From an uncultured Prevotellaceae bacterium (lineage in GTDB: Bacteria; Bacteroidota; Bacteroidia; Bacteroidales; Bacteroidaceae), in the NCBI GenBank assembly GCA_900318885.1, contig ONMN01000014.1, positions 1 to 43,108 of the forward strand: a stretch of 43,108 nt of DNA, written 5' to 3'. The notes beneath the pieces were generated by a model. That model saw nothing but the letters and a program-made list of their open reading frames with translations, was not told the DNA's origin and made no database searches. A program made the position numbers and the translations under genes. How positions within the stretch are numbered: the first letter of the stretch is position 1; every line of letters starts with the position of its first letter. Positions 1 through 7,310 of the stretch are shown here, in pieces.

Positions 1-1
1 C

Positions 2-826
2 CAATTTGATGCGGGCATGTTCCTGGTCAACAAGGGGACCGAAATGTATAACCCGGCGCAGGCAGAGAAATACTTTGAGCGTCTCTTTCACCTTGCCATG
101 GACCTTAAAAAGGAGGTACCAGACTCGGTGATTCCTGCGGCGGGGATGATGCTGGCGGGGATAGCTGCCGGGAAGGAAGACCTGGACCGCGCCTTGTTCT
201 ACATAGACGCGATAAGGCATGCCGAAAAGATGGGCGTGCGCGTGGGCGAGGACGATGGCTACTCATACCTGTTCGACATGTGGGGTGCGATGTACAGTAT
301 GGCGAAAGACGAGGATGAAAGGTCGCTGTATTACATGACGGAACTACGCAATCATCTGACCAAGGACAAGAAGCAGGGAATAGAGCACACGGACTATATG
401 ACAATAGAGCACACGGACTATATGACGGCCATGCTGTACGACAAACTGATGTCGAAATACATGGATATGTTCGGCGACAAACTCATAGAACTGACCATCG
501 ACGGCAAGAAGTACATCGCGCTTTCCTCGGAAGAGTGGAACATCGAGAAGCCTCTCATGGGGTGGGAGAAGTGGATGAAGAAAAGAGGCCAAACGGAGGG
601 AGACCAAAAGTCGCTATACTACTGCTGTGACGACGGCAAGGTCACTGACGACCTGCACTTCGAGGGGAAATACAGTTTCTACCTCAACACAGACACCAAA
701 TACGACGTCAAGCTGGATGACGCCACAAATGTACGGCTGATTACCGTCACGCCCGAGCAGCGCCAGAAGATGGTAGACGCCTACCACAGCTACATGAAGA
801 AGCACAAGAAGGACCAGAAAAAGTAG
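2..826 (+). CDS. Hypothetical protein, 5' end outside window
   Basis: The frame is open from base 2, so the gene probably begins upstream of the window; an internal ATG at 17 is the first available start. I do not recognise the family. The visible 274 residues are hydrophilic, with no signal peptide or membrane segment in view. The N-terminal half is rich in helix-type segments reminiscent of TPR-like solenoids (for example YNPAQAEKYFERLFHLAMDL), but no clear repeat consensus can be read. A perfect in-frame duplication of the octapeptide IEHTDYMT lies in the middle, from a 24-bp tandem repeat at 380-427. The C-terminus is lysine-rich (KKHKKDQKK). It converges on the DUF3109 gene with 16 bp between stop codons. 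The function is unknown; a secreted or cytoplasmic location cannot be decided without the N-terminus. Confidence 0.75.
   Translation, partial: QFDAGMFLVNKGTEMYNPAQAEKYFERLFHLAMDLKKEVPDSVIPAAGMMLAGIAAGKEDLDRALFYIDAIRHAEKMGVRVGEDDGYSYLFDMWGAMYSMAKDEDERSLYYMTELRNHLTKDKKQGIEHTDYMTIEHTDYMTAMLYDKLMSKYMDMFGDKLIELTIDGKKYIALSSEEWNIEKPLMGWEKWMKKRGQTEGDQKSLYYCCDDGKVTDDLHFEGKYSFYLNTDTKYDVKLDDATNVRLITVTPEQRQKMVDAYHSYMKKHKKDQKK
380..427 (+). repeat. 24-bp tandem duplication inside the hypothetical gene
   Basis: Two adjacent 24-bp copies (380-403 and 404-427) differ only at their last base and encode IEHTDYMT twice. The near identity suggests a recent in-frame slippage duplication. Confidence 0.9.
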
Positions 827-842
827 CCTTTCCCTGCCTGGC

Positions 843-1433
843 TTATAAGTCAGGTAATAGTTGGTCTGCTACTTCGCACAGTTCTGCGTACCACGATTCG
901 CCAAAACGACGGATAAGTGGTTCGCGCAGAAACTGATAGACGCGGATGTGTTCTGCTTGGCCTTTGACGACAGCATCCCTGCAGACCATCCATTTGTGGT
1001 AGTTCAAGCCTATGAGTCCGTCACCGAATTTCTTCTCGCGGATAGGATAGAGTGAACAGCTAATGGGTTTGCAGAAATTGCTCTTACCCTCGCGATATGC
1101 CTTTTCCAATGCGCACAGGCAGTTGTCGCCATCATAACAGGTAAAGACACAATCCCTTCCCCTTACAATACTTGTCACCATATCTCCATCACGATCGGCA
1201 TAGGCTACGCCTTGTTGGTCAATGACGCTCTGTGCTGATGCAGAAAGCATTGGCCACACTGTGTCGAGAGCATCCTCAATACTGGCAATCTCGTCCATTG
1301 TCACTGGTGCACCATCACTGCCTTCCACACAACAAATGCCTTTGCACTTCTCATAGTCACAACAGAAGTACTCGGTCAGTATCTCTGAGGAGATTAAGAT
1401 GCCTCCTATTTCAAGAATGGGTGGAATGTTCAT
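843..1433 (-). CDS. DUF3109 family protein (cysteine-cluster protein)
   Basis: A 196-residue protein matching the Bacteroidota DUF3109 family by recall. The N-terminus (MNIPPILEIGGILISSEIL) is followed by a cysteine cluster, CCDYEKCKGICC, then further cysteines in CVFTCYDGDNCLC and FCKPISCSLYP. This spacing resembles YkgJ-type Fe/Zn-binding clusters, so a metal or Fe-S site is likely. No signal peptide or membrane segment is visible, so a cytosolic location is inferred. It is the last gene of a minus-strand run behind ung, 32 bp downstream of the ung stop, and that junction holds a short tandem repeat. The molecular function of the family is not established. Confidence 0.85.
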   Translation of the reverse strand: MNIPPILEIGGILISSEILTEYFCCDYEKCKGICCVEGSDGAPVTMDEIASIEDALDTVWPMLSASAQSVIDQQGVAYADRDGDMVTSIVRGRDCVFTCYDGDNCLCALEKAYREGKSNFCKPISCSLYPIREKKFGDGLIGLNYHKWMVCRDAVVKGQAEHIRVYQFLREPLIRRFGESWYAELCEVADQLLPDL

Positions 1434-1439
1434 CTGACT

Positions 1440-1464
1440 GAGTAATTAGTAATGAGTAATTATG
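1440..1464. repeat. 14-bp tandem repeat at the ung/DUF3109 junction
   Basis: GAGTAATTAGTAAT at 1440-1453 is followed by a second, partial copy (GAGTAATTATG) from 1454. It occupies almost all of the 32-bp gap between the ung stop codon (1466-1468) and the DUF3109 start (1433). Confidence 0.7.
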
Positions 1465-1465
1465 G

Positions 1466-2082
1466 TTACCAATTGATAGGAGTTATGCCGTTTTGCTGAA
1501 GATAGGCATTGCAGCGTGAGAATTGGTGCTGTCCGAACCAACCACCGCGATTGGCACTGAGCGGAGAGGGATGGACAGATTCGAGTACGAGGTTTTGTTG
1601 GCGGTCAATCATGTAAGCCTTCGAACGTGCATAGCCGCCCCAAAGCATATAGACCAAATGCTGACGATGTTGAGCCAAAGCCTGAATAGCAGCATCGGTA
1701 AACTTTTGCCAACCCAACGCAGAGTGGCTGTTTGCCACATGGGCACGAACGGTTTACCAGACGTGGGAATAGGTGTGCCAAGGTCTTGCTCTATCTCCTT
1801 GAAGATATTCTGCAAAGAGGGTGGAAACTGTACTCCATCCTGCACGGAGAAACTCAACCCATGAGCCTGTCCAGGTTCATGATAGGGGTCTTGTCCGATG
1901 ATGACCACCTTTACCTGGTTGAAAGGACACAGATTAAAGGCATTGAATATGAAACGTCCTGGAGGATAGCAGGTACCAGCAGTATACTCCTGTCGCACCG
2001 ATTGGGTGAGCTGTTCGAAATAAGGTTTCTCAAACTCACCTTGCAGGTATTCCTTCCATGTGGGTTCTATCTGGACATTCAT
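1466..2082 (-). pseudogene. ung: Uracil-DNA glycosylase, disrupted by a ~49-bp internal deletion
   Basis: Family 1 uracil-DNA glycosylase removes uracil from DNA in base excision repair. The first part (from ATG at 2082) carries the catalytic-water motif [18 protein letters not shown] and runs to GTPIPTSG. The second part lies in another frame and resumes at [10 protein letters not shown], continuing through LVYMLWG to the DNA-minor-groove motif HPSPLSAN and the end of the protein. Family members have about 17 residues between PTSG and TVRAH, including the core strand usually read as GVLLLN. Only 2 nt remain there (1754-1755), so about 49 bp are missing and the frame is shifted. Every other conserved block is intact, so the damage looks recent, or is an assembly error. 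Translation as is would give a 157-residue product ending in unrelated residues. It sits 6 bp downstream of the lipoprotein gene. Confidence 0.9.
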
Positions 2083-2088
2083 GTGCTC

Positions 2089-3186
2089 TTATAGCAATTT
2101 CTGGATTTCTTGTTCTACGTCCTTGATAGTCTGTGAACGTCCTATGATGTTGTTGCCACGATCTATCAGGAAGAATTCTGGTACATTTTGTACGTTATAA
2201 AGGGTCAGTATTGACGAATTGATGCCGTTCTCGAAGTGTTCGTCACCATCAAGGCTCACCTGATATATTTCCAATCCTTGTGCACTATACTTGTTATAGA
2301 GTTCGCGTAACAACAGAATACGAGCAGGTGACTCGTCCATACTAAATATATGGAAGTCAAGCAGCACCACCTTGCCCTTCAAATCAGTTAAGTGGCGCAT
2401 CTGACCTTTATTGTCGCGCAGGGCAATATCGATGAGACCAGCCTCCTGTACCTTCGAAGGATCGATAGTTCGGCTGTTTTCGGCATCTGCAATACGTACG
2501 TTCTTCATACCCTCAATGGCAATATTATGCAGGTTTGCACCACGCTCAGCAGTTGGCCATTGGTGGTCCCAACTGGTGGCAACAGCAGCAAAAGCTTTGA
2601 TGTCGTCACGATTGGTACGAGGATTGAAGAGCAACATATTACCCAATGTCTGGAATAGGGCAAAATAGGCGTATGCCTTATCCGGATGAGCGTAGATATA
2701 GCGTGTCTTCACATCCTGCTTATAGGCATTCACCATAGCAAGAATGCTGTCGTTCACCTGATCAATACTTAATGTATCGTTGCGACTGACGTTGATGGCA
2801 CGCTGTTGCAGGTCCATCTGCAACAAGGCCAGTTCCTGAATCTTTTGGCAATTTTCAGAACCGCTAACCTCATATTTCGATGCCATCTGCGGATACTCGG
2901 CTTTGACGGTAACCGTCTCGGTAGAGTCTATCGAGAGCGAGATAATCTGGTCGCTGATGCGCAGGCGATAAAACTCAGGGGCTTCTGTCTGGGCACCACT
3001 GAAACTAAAGGCACCATCGTCACCCAGCTTCACAGAATCCAATACGTCTATACCTGTCAACGCGATATTCTCGAAGTAAAGCACTGAGTCTTTGGCGTTG
3101 GTGATGTTACCTTCTACATGGAATTTCTTCTCTCCGCACGAAGCCATTGTCAAGGCTACAAGGGCGGCTATTACATATTTCTTCAT
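2089..3186 (-). CDS. DUF4369 lipoprotein with degenerate thioredoxin-like domain
   Basis: A 365-residue lipoprotein: the signal peptide ends in a lipobox, LTMASC, with Cys17 as the likely lipidated residue. Residues ~20-110 fit the DUF4369 beta domain seen at the N-terminus of many Bacteroidota TlpA/AhpC-type proteins (FHVEGNITNAKDSVLYFEN). Residues ~250-365 fit a thioredoxin fold (LKGKVVLLDF, then VPEFFLIDRGNNIIG with the cis-Pro region). The redox motif normally following LLDF (WCxxC) is replaced by HIFSMDESPA, so there is no CXXC and disulfide exchange is unlikely. A binding or structural role in the periplasm or outer membrane is inferred. It is the first gene of a run with ung and DUF3109 and has its own promoter at 3209-3216. 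Confidence 0.85.
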   Translation of the reverse strand: MKKYVIAALVALTMASCGEKKFHVEGNITNAKDSVLYFENIALTGIDVLDSVKLGDDGAFSFSGAQTEAPEFYRLRISDQIISLSIDSTETVTVKAEYPQMASKYEVSGSENCQKIQELALLQMDLQQRAINVSRNDTLSIDQVNDSILAMVNAYKQDVKTRYIYAHPDKAYAYFALFQTLGNMLLFNPRTNRDDIKAFAAVATSWDHQWPTAERGANLHNIAIEGMKNVRIADAENSRTIDPSKVQEAGLIDIALRDNKGQMRHLTDLKGKVVLLDFHIFSMDESPARILLLRELYNKYSAQGLEIYQVSLDGDEHFENGINSSILTLYNVQNVPEFFLIDRGNNIIGRSQTIKDVEQEIQKLL

Positions 3187-3208
3187 CTTGCTTTTTTATT
3201 TTTGCCTG

Positions 3209-3216
3209 CAAAGGTA
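3209..3216 (-). promoter_or_regulatory. Bacteroidota -7 promoter element for the DUF4369 lipoprotein
   Basis: On the minus strand this reads TACCTTTG, followed by CAGGC, matching the TAnnTTTG consensus. It predicts a transcript start about 20 nt before the ATG at 3186. Confidence 0.65.
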
Positions 3217-3334
3217 GTGCAAACCGAGCAAAATACAAAGAAAAAAGTCATTTTTCTTTTATTTTCGAGGTGAAGCCTACCTTCTCCAAGGGAGAAAGAT
3301 GCGAATAAGCGAGGGAAAATGCAAATTTAAAGAC

Positions 3335-5903
3335 CTATTTTTGTATTCCAAAGTCTGCTTGTTGGGCTTCTACCTCTTGCAAAAGCTTATTTTTCTCTGC
3401 GTCAGAGAGGGTAGAGGGACTAGATTCTCTAGATTGTCTAGAATCTCTAGATGCTCTGGCGTCTTTAGAAACACTAGATTCCTGATAGCACATGGGCACA
3501 TCGTAAGGAACACTCTCTATCTCCAGTTCGGCAGGAGCGGGCGCATGAATACCAGGGAATTGCACCTCAGCCTTTATTTTTATTTTGCCGGCTTGTTTGG
3601 TGCTGCGTATCAGTACGGGAGCCGAACCCCATTCAACAGCCCGTGGATTGGCATTGATCCAAGCGACGGACATGACCTAAGTCATCAGTTACTTCACAGA
3701 CTACGACGACGAAATCAGAACCATCAGCCACGAGTTTTTTGCCCATTTCATCGACATAAAGACGTAGTTTGGTACTTCTGCGTGAAGGCATCTTTTCAGT
3801 TTTGCAAACAACCTTGCCATTAATGATACCCTCAGCAACCATCTTGACGTTCTGCCAGTTTTTTTTTGTGTAGCTCCAGTTACGAGCCTCGAAGAAATCC
3901 CAAGCGTCTTTGAAAGTTACCAGTCCTTTATCTACAGGTTGCGTCCAGCAATGTTCACCATCGTACATGGTTAAACGTACGGAGTCGCAATTAGAGAAGA
4001 TAGTAACGTCCTTTTCAGAGAACTGTGTCATCTCGTGGGCAATAGTGACGATTGGCTTTATTGTTTGTTGTGACTCAGTCGCAACAAACCCTGAAAGGAC
4101 AGCCTCAAACATATCAAACGCGGTCTTTTTCTGGCGGAAAGCATCATAGATACCTCCCCAATAAGGGTCAGGATGGTAGCCGCGCTGGTGGTCGAAGGGA
4201 TGCCATTGACAGCCTCCGATAAACTGACCAGTAGTATGGAATAACTCCTGCGTCGAACGGTAGAGACTTAGGGCCTGCGTCAGCATAGGTCGCTCACCCC
4301 ATGAACGGGAGGCGCGATTGAGATTGTTGTGTGCATACCAGTCGTCTACCAATTCACCAAATTCACGCGTAAAGATACATTGCTTGATCTTCTTGGGGTC
4401 TCCGATGGGCAAACCATCGGACGCAAAGTCATCTCCAGGCCAGCCATATACGACATCGTAGTGTTCTGCAACACCAGCGGAATGTACGTCAGCAGCAGCT
4501 ACAGGACGATAGGGATAGGGGTATTCGTCCTTTGTGATTTGTAAGGCCTTTAGGGCGAAGTCCTCAGGATAGCGCGTCTCGTTGAGGATGGGTTCCCACA
4601 TCAGTACACAAGGATGATTTCTGTCGCGACGAATAATATTTCGTGTATTCTCGTGCACCTTCTCGTCCCAACCTTTTTCCTTGTTCCAATATTGCCATCC
4701 AGGAGTCGCTACGATGATAAAAAGTCCCATTTCATCGCAGGCATCCATAAACGATGGGTCTTGTGGATAGTGAGCAGTACGGATAATGGTAAAGCCAGCA
4801 TCCCGCAAGCGTTTGGCATCTCGCCATTGCTGGGAATTGGGCAACGCATTACCCACATAAGCGAAGTCCTGATGACGATTGGCGCCAACTAACTGATGAT
4901 ATTTCTTGCCATTGAGATAGAAGCCAGGTTGGCGTCCTTGGGCATCATCTGTGCGAACAAATTCGAAGCTACGGATGCCAATACGAGTAATACCACCATC
5001 GAGCGATTGCTTACCCTCTTTGATGCAAGTTGTTATATGATATAAATAAGGTGTCTCTGGACTCCAGAGCTTGGGGTTTTTGACGAGGAAGCGCTGGGTG
5101 ATGGTGCGCGCCTCGCCTGCTTGAAGCTTTAGTTTTGTTTTCTGGCCCGCTGGAGAACCAGCGAGAACGGTGGCTGAAAGGGCATTCTCAATAGTGATGG
5201 AATGGGGCTTGCTGTCGTTATTGCGCACTTCGGTATTGACGAAGACCTCAGCGCTCTTGTCGCTGATGGTGGCATAATGAACGAAGATGCCACCACCAGC
5301 CACCTTGTTTTCCTCGAGGGCATCTGTGATAGCGACCTTATTTTTCGCTATGAGCCATACGTCGCGATAGATGCCTCCATGATAGGCGAAGTCGAGCTGT
5401 GCCTGTTTTTTACCTGGGGGGTAGGTCTTGTCGTCGCTATTGTCAGCGCAGATGGCGATGACGAAATCATCGCCCACACTGCCAGAGAGAGGAATGGTGA
5501 TGGGGAGATAGCCGCCTTCGTGTTCCTTTACTTTTTGGCCATTGACGTAAATGGTCTGCTTACCCATGATGGCCTCGAAATGGAGAGTGATGTCGCGACC
5601 AGTGCATTCCTTGGGCAGACGGAAGTGTTTGCGATACCATACAATGCCTTGATAATTGCGACAGCCGCTAGCCTCAGCAGGCATCAATTGAACGGTATGG
5701 GGTGTCGAGACTATCTCCCACGATTTGTCGTTGAAATCGACCTTTTCTGCACCTTTGACGTCGCCTGGATGGAAGCGCCAGCCAGCATTGAAATTCCAAA
5801 CCAAGCGACCACTATTCTCCAAAGGGAAGAGACCTGCTACTGAGGTTTGCGCTATAGCATTTAAACTACAGACGATACAGATTATACAAATGAGTTTTCG
5901 CAT
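3335..5903 (-). pseudogene. Glycoside hydrolase family 2 protein, disrupted near the 3' end
   Basis: A secreted GH2 enzyme of the beta-galactosidase/beta-glucuronidase fold. The ATG at 5903 gives a clean signal peptide (MRKLICIICIVCSLNAIAQ); an upstream TTG at 5915 would overlap the preceding gene. In order: sugar-binding jelly-roll (~30-185), Ig-like domain (~190-310), TIM barrel (~320-600) and C-terminal Ig-like domains. The likely acid/base is Glu442 in ILNET and the nucleophile Glu514 in FTREFGE. The first frame runs to GHVRRL then 10 aberrant residues and a stop at 3633-3635. The second frame resumes at INANPRAVEWGSAPVLI, a typical GH2 C-terminal Ig-like strand, and ends at 3335. About 20 residues expected between the blocks are missing (junction near 3659), so a frame-shifting deletion of about 59 bp is inferred. 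The catalytic barrel is intact, so the shortened protein might still fold. The 3' end also carries a 9-bp repeat array. Substrate unknown; pectin side chains are inferred from neighbours. Confidence 0.85.
3420..3482. repeat. 9-bp tandem array (CTAGA core) inside the GH2 3' end
   Basis: CTAGA or a close variant recurs at exactly 9-bp spacing: 3420, 3429, 3438, 3447, 3456 (degenerate, CTGGC), 3465 (TTAGA) and 3474. In the GH2 C-terminal frame it encodes the tripeptide series SKD-ARA-SRD-SRQ-SRE in the tail of the protein. Confidence 0.85.
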
Positions 5904-5908
5904 AATTA

Positions 5909-7309
5909 TTACCAATTATCTGTTCTGAATGAAGATACAGGTAGACCATCGTGCATCAGGTCGCCTTCTACCCAATCCTTGAAAGCATAGCGCACGGCAA
6001 TGGGCTTTTTCACCTCGTCACAAACCACATAGACGTGATTGCGAGAAACCCACACCTTTGTGGCAGGATAGAACACCTTGTCGCTTCCTGCCACCTCAAA
6101 GTTCTTGGAAGCAGTACCATGTTCGAAGTAAACCCATTCCTTGCTTCTGTCGAAAGAGACTACAGCCGTATCTTTCTTAAACTCTACCTGTTTGTAGGTG
6201 GCGAACTCTGGCAGACCTTTTATGTCATACGTATTCGAAAGAGCGAGGATAGCCAAACGCTCTCCTGCCTGACGCTTCTTTCTGGGGTGAATGCCATATT
6301 CGAGACCAGCATCCATCAGCACAGCCATACGGGCATTCGAAATCATCGATTCTGCCTTCAATTGTTGTTCACGCAAATACTGACTGTCTTTCCAGTCAAT
6401 GAGCGAGTAGTCGTAGGGCGCTATCTGACAATAATAGAATGGGAATTCGCCTTGTTTCCAATCCTTGCGCCAACCTTCGACCATTGCCTTCAACAGTGGA
6501 GCATAGTATTCATAGCGAGGCACATTATCCTCGCCCTGATACCAGATGGCTCCACGCATAGAGTAGCCAATGAGTGGCTTGAGTTGTCCGTTGTAGAGGG
6601 CCGTAGGACAACGTTGCTGCAACTTCTTGACATCCTCCTCTGTGATAATTTGTTGTACCTTGGGGAATGCCTTTAACCAGTCAGGGGCCATCCAGGCCTC
6701 GCAAGCAGAACCGCCCCAACTGGTACAAATAAGCCCTACTGGCACATCAAGCATCTGACGTAGAACCTTGCCAAAATAATAGGCTGTGGCAGAGAAGTCG
6801 CGCACGCTGGCACTGTTGGCTTCGTTCCATTGTCCTGTGACGTCCCATTCAGGCGTCAGCGACACGTGGCGCTTAACGGTAAACAGTCTTAACTGCGAGT
6901 CTTTGCAATTCAACAATTCTTCCGTCGTTCCTTCCACGGGCTGTTGCTTAAAGCCCTTCATCTGCATCTCCATGTTTGACTGGCCAGCACATATCCATAC
7001 CTCGCCAATCATCACGTTGCTAATTTGAACGTAGTCTTTGTCCTTGAAGCCGATAAAGTAAGGGCCTCCAGCCTCAGGGGTCTTTACCTTTAAACTAAAG
7101 TTTCCGTCTTTGTTGGCCATTACGTTGTGGCATTTTTTGTCCCATGAGGTGGTAATGCAAACCCGTGTACCAGGATCTGCCCAACCCCAGATGTTACATT
7201 CTGACTGTTGTTGCAGCACCATATTATCGGCAAAGAATGCTGGTAGCTTCACCTTGCCACTTGCCGTTATTCCAATCAGCGCACATATGGCGCACAATAG
7301 CTTTCTCAT
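5909..7309 (-). CDS. Sialate O-acetylesterase-like SGNH esterase
   Basis: A 466-residue secreted protein with an N-terminal signal peptide (MRKLLCAICALIGITASG). It matches the SASA/sialate O-acetylesterase group of SGNH hydrolases: block I GQSNMEMQ with nucleophile Ser111, a Gly/Asn oxyanion region at TSWGGSACEAW, the WYQGEDN block near 257-262, and a candidate Asp/His pair in DAGLEYGIHP (Asp333, His341). Family members remove O-acetyl groups from sialic acid or plant glycans. In this neighbourhood, with GH106 and GH2 enzymes, deacetylation of a pectin-type glycan is more likely than action on sialic acid, but this is inference. The start lies 1 bp downstream of the GH106 stop and its stop is 5 bp before the GH2 start, so the three are tightly coupled. 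Confidence 0.88.
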   Translation of the reverse strand: MRKLLCAICALIGITASGKVKLPAFFADNMVLQQQSECNIWGWADPGTRVCITTSWDKKCHNVMANKDGNFSLKVKTPEAGGPYFIGFKDKDYVQISNVMIGEVWICAGQSNMEMQMKGFKQQPVEGTTEELLNCKDSQLRLFTVKRHVSLTPEWDVTGQWNEANSASVRDFSATAYYFGKVLRQMLDVPVGLICTSWGGSACEAWMAPDWLKAFPKVQQIITEEDVKKLQQRCPTALYNGQLKPLIGYSMRGAIWYQGEDNVPRYEYYAPLLKAMVEGWRKDWKQGEFPFYYCQIAPYDYSLIDWKDSQYLREQQLKAESMISNARMAVLMDAGLEYGIHPRKKRQAGERLAILALSNTYDIKGLPEFATYKQVEFKKDTAVVSFDRSKEWVYFEHGTASKNFEVAGSDKVFYPATKVWVSRNHVYVVCDEVKKPIAVRYAFKDWVEGDLMHDGLPVSSFRTDNW

Positions 7310-7310
7310 A

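Noticed and set aside
3282-3296. Hairpin TTCTCC-AAG-GGAGAA after the GH2 gene as a terminator
   Set aside because: Six-base arms but no T-tract on the minus strand; not enough to call a terminator.
3299-3823. Plus-strand 174-codon frame
   Set aside because: Overlaps the GH2 3' end, its repeat array and deletion site; the minus-strand frames contain the conserved GH2 strand, so this frame is spurious.
5202-5843. Plus-strand 213-codon frame
   Set aside because: It lies antisense to the GH2 catalytic region and its translation matches no family; it is a shadow of the GH2 gene.
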